Below the pieces are notes generated by a model that was not told the DNA's origin, did no database searches, and was given only the letters and a program-made list of their open reading frames with translations. From the NCBI GenBank assembly GCA_039621445.1, contig CP154955.1:14385307-14449306 (forward strand): a DNA stretch of 64,000 bases, given 5' to 3'. Positions 1-26,239 of the stretch are shown here, in pieces (positions within the stretch are counted from its first letter, which is position 1; every line of letters begins with the position of its first letter). The translations under genes and the position numbers were made by a program. Source of the stretch: Euglena gracilis. Taxonomy: Eukaryota > Euglenida > Euglenophyceae > Euglenales.

Positions 1-3000
1 CCCATCGCCGGGGCCGCGCTGCTCGGCTACGCCGCGTACCTGTGCCTCATGCTGCTGGACTGCATCTGGGGCCCGACGGTGCTCCAACACGTCCCCGTGT
101 TCCCCTTCTGCCTTCTCGGTGTGCAGGCGCTTATGACACTGCTGGCACCTCACCTGGCTCGTCTGTGTGTGTCCGTGTCGGTGGGTATGTTGGTGGGTGG
201 GGACGGGCAGATGTCTATTGTCTTATCGTAGCGTCCGGGTTGTGACTCTGGCACCGGCTAGCTTTCGACACCACCCTCGTTTTGCGCCCTTTTCCGCCTT
301 CACACCGCAAACGTTTGCGCTGGTTTCTATGTCATTCACTCAGGCAGCGTCCTCACCAACACGCTGCTCACGCACTACGGTGTGCCGCCCTTCACGTCCA
401 TTTCTGTTCCTGCCCCTTTGGTTCTCACTGGTGGAATCAGCCATCGCACCGTGGTCCCACTTCACAAATTTCAAAATGCATCGCTTCCAACCCACCCTTC
501 TCAGGCATCGATCGGGCGATGTGCCGGACCGTCGTGTTGCTCGCTTGGGATTGTCTCGTGATCTGCTGGCTCGGGTCCAGGGTTTTTTTAGTTTCCCCCT
601 GGGTAGGGTGGGTGGGTCCGGCTGGCCCCCCCCCCCCGGGTCCAGGGGGTGGGATATACTTTTCGGCGCCAAAGACGCCAAAAATTCTTGAAAAGGTGCT
701 ATTTTAGCAATTTTCTCGATTTTTTGGCCATTTTTTTGGAAAAAGTGAGTGGGTTCCCCAGGACCCCCGGGTGGCCCCGGGGGGTGGGTGGGTGGGGGGA
801 CCCCCCCCTCCCCTCCCCCTGGTCTTAAAAAAAACCCCTGCTCGGGACGTTGCCGCTCTCCGCCATGGCCCACGCCGCGAGCTACGTGACCATCGCCGCC
901 CTGCTGTCGATCGGGTGTGCCGGGTATCAATGGAACCACAAGCCGAGACAAACAGCCACAAACATGGCGCATGGAGGCAAAATGGCGGCCAAAAGTTGTT
1001 GATAAAAGTCAGTTACAGAGAACATGACATACAGAGTTTGGCAGCGATAAGAAACGGAGAACCATTGGCCGCTTCCCAGACGCCAGCAAGCCGCCATTGT
1101 CACAGTCCTCAGCAGCCACCTGGAGAGTGGCTGAATGTGGTGCGCTTCACTTCATGGCGGACAGGATTGGGTGGGCGGTTGTTCTGTGTATCCCAGTGGG
1201 TGGGTGAGTGGGCCATTTCCATTTCGATATAAGGAGGGTGTTTGGGGTTTAGGTGGGGGGGCGTCCCCCCCCCTGTCCGGACCCCCCCTTGGCAGCTGCG
1301 GGGGGGGTGGTCTGGACACCCCTGCGGTCCGGGGGGGGGGGAACTCGGGACCCCCAAAATTTTTTCCTTGCAGCGCTTTGCCCCGAAGAATTTTTGCATA
1401 TTTGACAAATTTTTGCCCAACAGTGTCCACAATGGCAGTTTTGACCGTTTGTGGGGGGGAGTAAAAGTTTAAGGACAGCTGCGAAAATCGGTGACACAAA
1501 CCGCCTTATTTTTGAGGGGGGGCACCCCCCCACTCCTCCTGGACCGGAGGAGGGGTCCAACCTCCCCTCCACCTGCCCTAACATCGGACCCTGGCCATTT
1601 CCCACCCCCGCCCCCCCCCCCCCGTGCCGGCCAATTTCTCGCCCCCCTGCATGCTACTGACAAGGAGCAGGAATGCCGAAGCACCGTTGGTGTTGCCCCC
1701 TGACCCCCCCCCCCCAGGCTGCAGACGTTCTGCCTGCTGCTGGCGGCGCGGGTCCTCGGCCGCCTGTGGTTCCCCTTCGCCATTTGTGAGCTGGCCGCCC
1801 GGGCCGGCAGTCCCCTCATGTTCTTCACCGCCCTGAAGGCGTGCCCAGCCTGCCTTGGCAAGGCCTCTGCTGGGTGGCAGGGAGGTCTTGTCCCGCCCTG
1901 GGGGTGGTGGCCAGGGGCCTGCTTCAGCCGGGACAATGCTGTTGGGGAACAAAAGTGCTGCGAGAACCCCCCAATCCTTCCTAAACCTTTCGCCGTCCGT
2001 TGCTATGAAGGGGGGATTGATATCATTTCTGCAATTTCTTCACAAGTTTTCCCGCGTTTTTTATTTTCCCATTTCTTTCGCATAATTGAAGGTGCAATGA
2101 GTTCCGGAATTGAATGTTTCACTAGGCAATGGGGTGAGCACAATTTTGTTTTGTTTTTTTTTTGCACCTGTTTGCATTTTCTCTCCAATTTTGGCAGAAT
2201 TTTGGTCACTTTTTTTTTTTGCTAAATTGACCGATTCTGGCAATATTTGTGTCTCTCTTTTTTTTGAGTTCTGTTGAGAAATAATGATATAATTTCAACT
2301 CAGAATTTTTTTGCACCCCGACCAGATTTTTCCTTTCAGAACGATTTTTTTGCCATATCTTTGTGATTTTTTTGATTTTTTTTGGGCAAACAAAATCTGC
2401 ACATTTGCAAAAATCAAATTCTGTGAATCTAGGTCTTCAGACTTACAGAAATCATGTTTCTGGACTTTTTTGTTGGGAAAAAAATGTGAATGACAGCTCC
2501 ACCAATGTTGCAAAATCAAACAGTCGCCGAGGAGATGAATTTTTTTTCAGCCCCCTCCAGCAGGAATGTGCACGTTCCTGATATCAAATTTCCCTCAATT
2601 CTTACACAGGTTTCCGCAGTTTTTCTTCTTTTTTTGTTCTGGTTTCCTCCGATACTACTCGCCCCGCGTTATGCATTCTGAAGCGGGCCAATGCACCACA
2701 GACGGGTGCAACCGGTGAGTGGAGTGAACGAGTTTTGCACAACCTGAGACACGAGTGCTTTCTTGGTATCAGTGCGCTCTGAGGGGTGGCAGTTGTTTTG
2801 ACCATACAGAGCAGTTTCTTTGGGGAGCTGTTCGTGTGGTGCAGAAAAGAAGGCCAAAGCCATACGTGTTGTGGCGCTTCCGCGGGGTTCGCATGCATGC
2901 GGCGATGTACGGCACCTGCTGAATGGCATGCACGGCACTGCACGGCACGGCACGGCCAGGCTTGTGCTTAGTCGGGTGCCTACCCCACGGGGCGGGGGTG

Positions 3001-4708
3001 CTAGGGGCAGGCACCCCATAGCACCCGATCCGACCCCCCCGGGGGGGTAGGGTTTTGGGGGATGCCTGCCCCTAGCAGGCACCCTCCGACCCCGGCGCCG
3101 AAGGTGCCGGGGGCCCGGAAAAGGCCATTTTCAATGAAAATTTTCTGGGTCCGGCCCAGACCCCTATCCCCCGGGGGGGGGGTGCCTGCTAGGGGGGTGC
3201 CTGCCCCTATAGCACCCACCCCCCTCCCCCCCCGGTCGATAAGCACAAGCATGGGCACGGCAACGGTACAGCATGGCACGGCAAGGCACGGTACGGCACG
3301 GCACAGCATGGCATGGCACGGGATGGCATGGCACGGCACGGCATGGCAATGGCACAGCCTGCTCACTGCTGCGCAACAGGTGGTGGATCCCGGGCTGCGC
3401 CTCGGGGTGGCGGTCGCCTTCGGCCTGAAGGAGGCGCTGCATGGCGTGCTGACAACACCATTTGCTTGCTGGGTGTCTGGCCTCCCCTGCCCCTGCGGGT
3501 GGGGTGGCTGACTTGCTAATGGCCCAGATCCCCATGCCCCCCCCCAGATGGACCGGCCAGAAATGGGTGGAAGCGACCCAACCCACCAAAGTTTTTTTTC
3601 GAAGAAGTGGTCGAAATGCATGGTCTGAGCCATTAATTCTGGTGGCTTTACCGGGGGGATCTGACCAGGGAAACATGACCGACAAGAAAAATCCTGGGAG
3701 GGGAAATATCTGATGGATCCTTGAAGTGCCAGGAAAATTTGGGACGCCCGCTTCAAACGGCCAGGAAAATTTTTGGACAAAAGAATCTTGTGCACCCTTT
3801 TTTCAGGGAAATTCAAACCAAATACGGAGGTTTTTTCAAACCCAAAATCAAGAATTGTGGAGTCTTTGACTCCAAATTGCAAAAAGTTGTCGGGGGAGGT
3901 CCCGCGGGCCGGCTGGAAAAAGATGCTGGCTGGACCCGCCGGCTGGGAATGGACCCGGCAGGGACCCCCAAATTGCCAAAAAGCCCAAATCCACCCGGAG
4001 GATTGGAGGTGAAAAGCCCAAAACCACCCAAGAGTGCCATTTTTGGCCATATTTGTCCCATTTTTCCAAAAAAAATTTGGTCCAGCCTGGCAACTTTGCC
4101 AGGCTGGCCCGGATTTTTTCAGCACCCCCCCGGGGGGGGGGGGGCCCGCAGCCCGGTTGGGAGGTGCTGGCTGGCTGGACTTCACCCTTGGGGTTGGGTC
4201 CTCCGGCTTAAGAAAACCCCTGATTTGCCAATAATACAACTTCTGAATGGGTGATTTGGAACAAACATTCATTCCAAGAATCGCCGAAAAGTGCCGAAGA
4301 AGAAGTTTGGGGTTTCCCTGGAGGATACTGGATTTTTCCACAATGTTCCAGATCCCTTTAAAATGGCAGGGATCATTCAGAACAATATCCTGAATTTGTC
4401 CTGAATTTTTCCGCAACAATTTTTTTCATGTTCCCCCCCCCCCCCCCGGATATGGTGCCCCCCCCCCCCCCCGGAAGATTCTATTTTGACTGACTGGTTT
4501 TTTTGAAAGTTGAAAGTGACCCCTCCCCCCGGGGTGTGTCGGCAAAGGTGTGGGGCTGATGTACGCGGTGCTGTGCGTCGCCCCGCACCTCCCCCTCTCC
4601 GTGCTGCCCCCCATCGCCACCGCCCTGTGCGTGAGCCTCGCTGCCCTCCTGCTGTTCTGCCCCGGCCTCTGCCTGTGGCTTCGCAGCCCCCCCAGGTCGA
4701 CATCCTAA
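1..4708 (+). CDS. Multi-pass membrane protein, 3' part of a multi-exon gene (family not recognised)
   Basis: Proposed exons: 1-160, 344-379, 505-569 continuing at 841-914 (or 923), 1718-1840, 3358-3439, 4559-4708 (TAA 4706-4708, unless a GT at 4696 is used). GT-AG joins 160/344, 379/505, 914/1718 and 1840/3358 keep codon phase throughout. Two other joins need removal of CA...TG elements (578-840 and 3440-4550). The roughly 228-residue partial product is strongly hydrophobic, with probable membrane segments such as LLGYAAYLCLMLLDCIW, VVLLAWDCLVICWLG, YVTIAALLSIG, FCLLLAARVLG and ALCVSLAALLLFCPGLCLWL, joined by short Arg/His/Pro loops. Exons have high GC at third positions, unlike the surrounding introns. 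The 5' end lies outside the window. I do not recognise a family or a substrate. Exon coordinates are inferred from phase and composition; the last exon could continue downstream. Confidence 0.6.
578..840. mobile_element. hAT-like MITE 1, inserted inside a coding exon
   Basis: The 263-bp element starts CAGGGTTTTTTTAG and ends CTTAAAAAAAACCCCTG, forming terminal inverted repeats. It is flanked by CTCGGGTC (570-577) and CTCGGGAC (841-848), an 8-bp target-site duplication with one mismatch. It carries poly-C/poly-G tracts and the hairpin GGCGCCAAAGACGCC at 665-679. It sits between TGC-TGG and CTC-GGG-ACG codons of the membrane-protein gene, and removal of the element plus one duplication leaves the hydrophobic frame intact. 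There is no AG dinucleotide near its right end that could act as a canonical acceptor. Confidence 0.8.
1220..1593. mobile_element. hAT-like MITE 2 in an intron of the membrane-protein gene
   Basis: This 374-bp element starts CATTTCGATATAAGGAGG and ends CTAACATCGGACCCTG. Perfect 8-bp duplications GCCATTTC flank it (1212-1219 and 1594-1601). The left end and the GTTTAGGTGGGGG interior match the elements at 10798 and 21143, so it is a diverged member of that family. A degraded hairpin lies near 1370. The host intron (about 915-1717) keeps ordinary GT...AG ends outside the element. Confidence 0.75.
1985..2700. repeat. Diverged copy of the GGGGGGATTGATATC repeat
   Basis: The segment begins GGGGGGATTGATATC and contains GATATCAAATTTCCC further right. 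It resembles segments at 28448-28920, 33530 and 36243-36736: same start, a phrase like ATGAGTTCCGGAATTGAATG, then CAGCAGGAATGTGCACGTTCCTGATATCAA. It is more degraded than the array copies and no end duplication is visible. It fills much of the 1841-3357 intron and is T-rich. Confidence 0.45.
2957..3253. mobile_element. hAT-like MITE 3
   Basis: This 297-bp element starts CAGGCTTGTGCTTA and ends TAAGCACAAGCATG (inverted repeats with one mismatch). Perfect 8-bp duplications GGCACGGC lie at 2949-2956 and 3254-3261. The target is a GCACGG/GCATGG simple repeat that resumes on both sides. The interior contains repeated GTGCCTGCYAGGGGG motifs, C-run/G-run junctions and the hairpin GGCGCCGAAGGTGCC near 3094-3108. 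Confidence 0.8.
3440..4550. mobile_element. CA...TG element acting as an intron between the last two exons
   Basis: The interval starts CATGGCGTGCTGACAACACC. The reverse complement of its right end reads CACCTTTGCCGACACACC, so the ends form an imperfect inverted repeat. Flanks AGGCGCTG (3432-3439) and TGGGGCTG (4551-4558) agree at 6 of 8 positions. No canonical GT...AG pair links the flanking exons in phase, whereas removing 3440-4558 joins GAG-GCG-CTG to ATG-TAC-GCG in frame. It is 1111 bp, longer and more diverged than its neighbours, and ends in C-rich tracts. Confidence 0.5.
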
Positions 4709-5172
4709 AGGAATTTTACATACAACAACTTGCAATTTTTGCAACAACTTGCATACATACAACTTGCTATTTTTTTTGCATTTTTTTGCATTTTTTTATA
4801 GTGCATGTTTTGGGGCTTTGTTCGAAACATTTGGGCCTGGAGATTTCTGTGGGAAATCTTCCTCTCGGACAAGGAAGAGTTTCGGTTTCTAGAGTTGGCA
4901 AGCGGATTGTTTGCCAGGGGTTACAGTGATGGTGCTTCGGCTGCTTGCATGGCACCCTGGCACAGCACTGGCGCACCTCCCTTCCCAACCCGGATTGAAG
5001 CAGAGCCCTGGGTCTGCCCGCTCCTGCCCGACCGCATCACCATTTTCTGAGGGCGATACGGTGCGGAAGGGCATGCAAGTGTACACCTTTTATGGGAATT
5101 TGCAGAGCCACAAAAGACCAGCAATGTATTTTGGATTTGTGGTGGGTTTAACCAGCCCGCATATGACCCAAC
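4709..5172. other. Intergenic or intronic spacer, nothing recognised
   Basis: Mixed composition with T-rich runs near 4730-4800. No convincing exon, RNA gene or element ends were found. The open frames here are short and non-repetitive. Confidence 0.4.
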
Positions 5173-5533
5173 CAGACAATTGCTTAAGCACTGTCCCACC
5201 CCCCCCCCCCCCGGGGGGGGGTGGGTGACTGGTTTTTTCAGAGTGACTGACTGGTTTTGGGCCCGGACCCCCTCCCCCCCCCGGGGGGGGTCGGCCAGGA
5301 GTGGGCAAAAGTGGCTTGAGTGACCCCGGCGCCGAAGGCGCCGGAAAATTTTTTTTGGCCTAAAATGGCCTAAAGTGACTGGAAAGTGGCCGTTTTTCTG
5401 AGTGGCCGACCCCCCCCCCCCCCGGGGGGGGGGAGTGACTGACTGGCTTCCCAAAAAAAAGTGACTGACTGGTTTTTAAAAAAGTGGAGTGACCCCCCCT
5501 CCCCCCCCCCGGGGGTCGGTAAGCAATTGTATG
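5173..5533. mobile_element. hAT-like MITE 5
   Basis: This 361-bp element starts CAGACAATTGCTTA and ends TAAGCAATTGTATG. Perfect 8-bp duplications GACCCAAC flank it (5165-5172 and 5534-5541). The interior has repeated GTGACTGACTGGTTTT phrases, four C-run/G-run junctions and the hairpin GGCGCCGAAGGCGCC at about 5328-5342, followed by an A/T tract. Confidence 0.85.
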
Positions 5534-5541
5534 GACCCAAC

Positions 5542-6177
5542 CAGCGAGCCAACTGGCTGAGAACCCCCCCCCCATTAGGGGTGAATGGAATGCCTCACAG
5601 ATTTTCAAATATACTTTGAGCAGTTTTTGTTTGACTGAATTTAAGTTCCATTTTGCACTGTATTTTGCACTAGTGTTTGTTGAAATATTCTGATCCCCTT
5701 TATTTCAAATTTGTCATGATTTGTTTGCTACTTTGTTGTGTGTATTCTTGTTCATTTCTTTTTCCCTATCAGTTCAGCGCAACTGGGGAAAATACGTACT
5801 TTTTAAACCCCGGTTGTTCTTTTTGTTCGCTGGAGTTTGCGAATGACAATAATATTACTTTTTTTTTTTTGCAATTGACGTTTTGACTTTACCCCTCCGC
5901 AAAATATTGCATTTTGTGAAACAAAAATTTTTTAAATGCAAGGTATCCAATTTGGCCGTCCAACATACCTTCCCCCCTTTTCTTTAATGCAGCTTCCATA
6001 CGTCTCTGTAGGATGTTCGCCGAACCCCTGGGGGAGGCTGCGCCGCCCTTCTCCAGGTTTTTTGGGAGCCCAGTTGCATTAGCACCAGCCAGAAATGGGG
6101 ACAAGGAGCACCATTTTTCGGGGGGAAATGTGGGTATAATGGTGTGTTGACTTTTTTTAGGGGCTATTGCCACACAT
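5542..6177. other. AT-rich spacer between elements, no gene seen
   Basis: T-rich, low-complexity DNA without a credible exon, RNA gene or terminal repeats. The short frames present have no domain-like features. Confidence 0.4.
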
Positions 6178-7770
6178 CAGGGCGGTCCGTAAGGGACGGG
6201 ATTTTTTTTTTTTTAAGTTAAGGACCGCCCCCCTAAGGACCGCCCCCCACCACCTCTTCCCGTATTTCCAGGAGCACCAATTTTCGGACCCGAAACAATT
6301 GGTGCTTCCCCAAAATCCACTCAAAACCCCATTTTTCACACCTTCCAAATACTCAACATTTTTTCAAAATTTGATTTGAGAAGTTTTTGAGGCAAAAAAT
6401 GCTGTTGAAAATCCAAAAAATTTCCAAAAAAATGTCAGTAAAAATTTGGCTGAGCCATAATTTGGTCCACTTTTTTTTGACCTCGTTTTTTTCACCTCCC
6501 TCCTAGAAAACTACGAATTTTTAACCCTGGAATTTTTAAGATATTTTTTTTGTGAATGTATCAGCATTTATCAGCATGTATCAGCATTTTTTTGGTGGTC
6601 CTTGGAAGGATAGAGAAATCGTTGGGATTACCGTTTTCCCCCAAACCACCCCATTTATAAACCGTCGGGGTTTACAGGATAAGGAATTGTTGGCGAAAAT
6701 CCAACCCCAAAAATGACGCCAAAACCCCCCCAATGGAAATTTTCGGCAGATCTTGGGTGCCACATCCGGGGCCAGTTTTGGTGCCACATTGGGGCCAGGT
6801 TTGGATCCTCATCTTGGGGCCAGGTGGGTGCCGGTGGACCAGCCCTTTGTCGCCGCCCACGGCCAAGAAAACACCGTTGTTTTTCCCCTGGCCAAAATAA
6901 AAAGGCACCCCTTTTGACCCCCCTGTCCAAAAAACAAAAACACCGTTTTTCACTCCCTTCTTGGTCAAGTAGAAAACCCCGTTTTAGACCACAGAGGGGT
7001 TTCCCGTGGGGGGGGGGGGGCTCGGCATGGGCCAACTGCGCTACATATTTCCCGAGTTAAAAAGGATTGCAGACAAATATTTGGAAAAATAATTTTTTTC
7101 ATTTTTTTTTTTTGGCGGCAAGTGGGCCGAAAATGCTATATCCCCCCTCATTGTCCTCTGATCCCGTACTCGCTGACTTATCCTCCTCGGGGCCTGCCTC
7201 CAAGTCACGTTGACTGGAGACAGTTTTCCGGAAGGCTACCAGCTGGATTTGGGCATTTTTTCTGGAAATTTTTCCAAGAATTTTTCCCAGCGCCGAAGGC
7301 GCCAGGTGTATTTTTGACCTATTTTGGTCCCCCCAAACCCCCCCCCCCAAACCCCATTTTTTTCACACCTTCCAAAAATTCAACATTTCTCAAAGTTTTG
7401 ATATTGAGAGGATTTTGAAGCAAAAAAATGCCATTGAAGAAGTTCCGAAAAATTTTCAAAGAAAAAAACTCTCAGTAAAATTTGAATGTTCCAAAATTTG
7501 GTCCCATTTGTTTGACCTGCATTTTTTTGACCCCTCCTAAAAAACTAACAATTTTCAACCCTAAAATTTTGGAGTTTTTTTTTTGGGGAAAGAATGTGGT
7601 TTTCCATCAAAAAAATCATGTATTTTGGGTTATTTTCTCAAAATAATTTTCAAAAAATTTCCCTAGCCAAATTCCCCGTTTTCCCAAAATGGTGAAAATC
7701 TGTGGTGGGTCCTTATTTTTTGGTTGAAGTGTATTGGGACAGGATTTTTTTTTAGTTAGGGACCGTCCTG
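6178..7770. mobile_element. hAT-like element 6, 1.6 kb, non-autonomous
   Basis: It starts CAGGGCGGTCCGTAAGGGA and ends TTAGTTAGGGACCGTCCTG, giving an inverted repeat CAGGRCGGTCC. Flanks CCACACAT (6170-6177) and CCACACAC (7771-7778) match at 7 of 8 bases. A second GGTCCTTAA-type terminal copy around 6220-6250 suggests a nested or rearranged end. The hairpin GCGCCGAAGGCGC lies at about 7291-7303. No transposase-like frame is visible inside. The phrase CCCCATTTTTTTCACACCTTCC recurs near 6330 and 7355. Confidence 0.65.
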
Positions 7771-7778
7771 CCACACAC

Positions 7779-8684
7779 CTCCTTTTTTGAAAAAGAGGTT
7801 GGCTGTTCTTAGTTTTTGACAGTTTTCCGATTCTGCAAGCCACCTCCAGGAAGGCTTTCTTTTGTCCCGGCGAAGGAGCGTTACAAGTAGCTTTTAAATG
7901 AATTCTCCAAAATGAGCCTCCAACGTCAAGCATTAAAGTGTCTTTTGGGAAAGTGCCACACAACCGCCAAGTCCCCATGGTCATTTGCTGAGTTGGGGGG
8001 GGATTGGTGATTTGGTTCCACATTGGTCTGCTGGATGAAAGTGAATTGGGGTGGTCACTGACTGATTGACTTGGTGGATTGATCTCTCGTTGGGTGCATG
8101 GGTGCATGGACGCGTGGGCACATATGCCTGGGTGCAGAATTGTTTCGGAGCTTTCTCCCCTCGTGCACGTCCTCCCCGCGTTGTGTCACGAACGGGCCAT
8201 GTGTTACAACTTGTAATATCATGTGTCAGCCACCCCCCTGCTGTGTAGAGTGCAAGTTCCCTCCTTGCGGGATACCCCCTGTGCTGCGGATTAGCTCCTT
8301 TGTAGCTGCTGTTTAGACTAGAGCGCTGTATTTCCCTGCACCAGAAGGACTCCTCTTCTGTGTGGCCGCCCGCAATTTTGCCGTGCTCGGATCGCAACGG
8401 CTCACCGTGTGCTGGCGGAAAGAAGCTTTGCTGGATGGCGGTTTCCCAAACACATGCTGTGCGTTTATCTTTGCCCAGGATTTGATGTCAGGCTTCTCCT
8501 CACCCCCTGCTCTCATTCTTTGGGTGGTCCCTGTCCGTGTCAGGCTGCTGTTCCACGGCAACCCACGGAGGTGGGGCACCCAGGGCGATGGGGCTCAGCG
8601 CTGAACTCTGTGGACCGCAGGGTTCCGCTGTCCCCGCTGGCTGCCTCCCCCCCCCCCCCGCATGCCGTCCCTGCAGCACTCACC
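7779..8684. other. Region upstream of the phosphatase gene
   Basis: About 0.9 kb without a recognised exon. A pyrimidine-rich tract at about 8640-8665 is followed by CTGCAG, then 11 bases before the phosphatase ATG. If the host adds a spliced leader in trans, this AG would be a natural acceptor; that depends on the euglenozoan inference. No TATA-like element or other promoter is identifiable. Confidence 0.3.
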
Positions 8685-24338
<15,654 letters not shown>

Positions 24339-25040
24339 GATTTGCCCCCTCTCCACTCCCCCCCTGCCTGGCGTACCTTGTCACCATCCCCTCTTAAACG
24401 TGAACTGCTCAGTGCCTCGCATGATGAGTGGAAGCCTCAGCAGAGGGTGCCTTTGGGCTGTTGCGCTGTCCCAAGCAGCTCCAGTAGGTGTTTCTTGTGT
24501 TTGTGTGCTTGACTGTTGTGAGTGTTTGCGTGCTTGCGCGGATGTGGTTGTTTTCCTTGGGTGATGTGTATTTGTTGTTTTTGACGGTGAATGTGTGTTT
24601 GTGTGTTCTTGTGTCTCTCTGTGTGTGTGTTTGTGTTGGAGAGCTGAGTTGGGTTGAATTTTTTGTGTTGATGATTCTGTAATTGGCACGCAGCGTTAAG
24701 ATTGCATGAAAGTTGTTGACATTGGCAATCTCTGTACCGTAGCAAAGGTCACCATCCAACAAATACAAAAGCTTTTTTTTTGTCGTGTCAAAGCTGTTCG
24801 GAAAAACATTGGTGTTTGACTTGAATTTCCTCCTTCCTGAGGAGGGACAAGTATTGGGAAAGTGTGCGGCAAAGAATACAGCACGACGATTATTTCCCTT
24901 TCTCGTATGTGTCCCCAGTTTTTGCAAAACCACAGTGCCATTCCGTCTCTCATCCACACCCCACACTCTCAAAACAGATTGTGATTTTCAAATTTCAATT
25001 GTGTTGTCCCCTGGGAGAAAGGCACTCACGGACACCTGGT
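24339..25040. other. Downstream of the phosphatase gene: GT-rich tract, no gene recognised
   Basis: A TGTGTTTGTGTG-type strand-biased region spans about 24485-24660. No polyadenylation signal or second gene is evident. Frames on either strand near 24785-25081 are short and unassignable. Confidence 0.35.
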
Positions 25041-25496
25041 TTAGCCACCTCCTCTCCAGCTTTTTTTTCCAGCGTTGCTGATGCCAATGATCTCGCTGGC
25101 AATCAAATCAGGCCGTTTCAATATGATAAAATGGGCCATGAGCTCCCCAAAGATTCTGGTCGAGGTTGATGTTGGGACTGAAGACCTGGGGTGGTTGGCT
25201 GATTTCAGCTCAGCATCCCCCCACCCAGTGCCAGAGCAGAAAATGTTCAGCAATTGATATGCTATGGGTATTTGGTTAATAACGTCCCGTCCCCATGTCT
25301 GGTGCCTGGATCGCGTCATATGGGTGGAGGAAATTTTTGTTTTTCATTTATGTAAATGTGTGTTGTATCTTTTCATTGCGTACTGCAGGTGTCGATCGGA
25401 ACTGGTGGTGTGAATTTTCCTCAGCTCAGCATGGTGGAACGTCTCCTTCAAAGGTACGGAAATCCCTTAGGAATATGTTGCTGAAGTGTTAACTGT

Positions 25497-25660
25497 GAAC
25501 CCACCCACCCACACACCCACACCCACCCACACCCACCCACCCACCCACCCACACACCCACACCCACCCACACCCACCCACCCACACACACACACATACAC
25601 ACCTACCCATCCACCCACCCACCCATAGAACACACACAACCACACACAAAACACACACCC
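25497..25660. repeat. CCCACA/CCCACC minisatellite
   Basis: A strongly C-rich strand with CCCACCCACACCCACA units in irregular order, then ACACAC. All apparent reading frames across it are His/Pro/Thr or Val/Gly/Trp low complexity. Confidence 0.9.
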
Positions 25661-26239
25661 AATCAACCCATCCCAACCTGTGGTAACTTGCATCGCCACA
25701 GGTCTCAGTCACGATGCCGCCCAAGGCGTTCGTGTTCGTTGGTTTGCGGATTTCCATGCTGACGGCCAGGTCCATCTGCTCTGCTGGCCAGGGATCCATC
25801 TGCTCTGCTGCCAGCCATCAACTTCCACAGAAAACAGTGGGCAGCCAGCAAGGTTGATGTTTGCGTGCTTCTGGGTGCAGTGTTATTGCAAACCCTTATG
25901 ATATATTGAATACTCTAGATGTTTTACATTTTATTTCAACATGTAATATGGTATAAATCATATTTAGGTAAAACTCTCTTCATTATGCTTGTGTCGCCGT
26001 CTCACTCTTCATTTCTGTCTGCTGATGGTGCCTATTAAGATTGTGTCTTGTACTCAGAACAGTATCTGCTCCATCTAGAGCCAAAATACACAGCTTTAGT
26101 GATGGACCGAGGTCTGGCGTTCATCCCAAACAGGGCTCTTACAGTCAGTTCGATGAAGGACCCGAGTTCTCAAAGGGATCGACTTCAGCATCCCCCTTAG
26201 AATGTGTGTGTGTGTGCAGTTTTTTGGTTCTTCTAAGAA

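Noticed and set aside
3001-4419. Longest open frame in the window (472 codons, minus strand)
   Set aside because: It runs antisense across a real exon, a MITE and low-complexity C/G tracts. The composition is Pro/Gly/Ser-rich without domain structure.
25448-25799. Trp/Gly/Val-rich minus-strand frames
   Set aside because: Translation of the CCCACA minisatellite.
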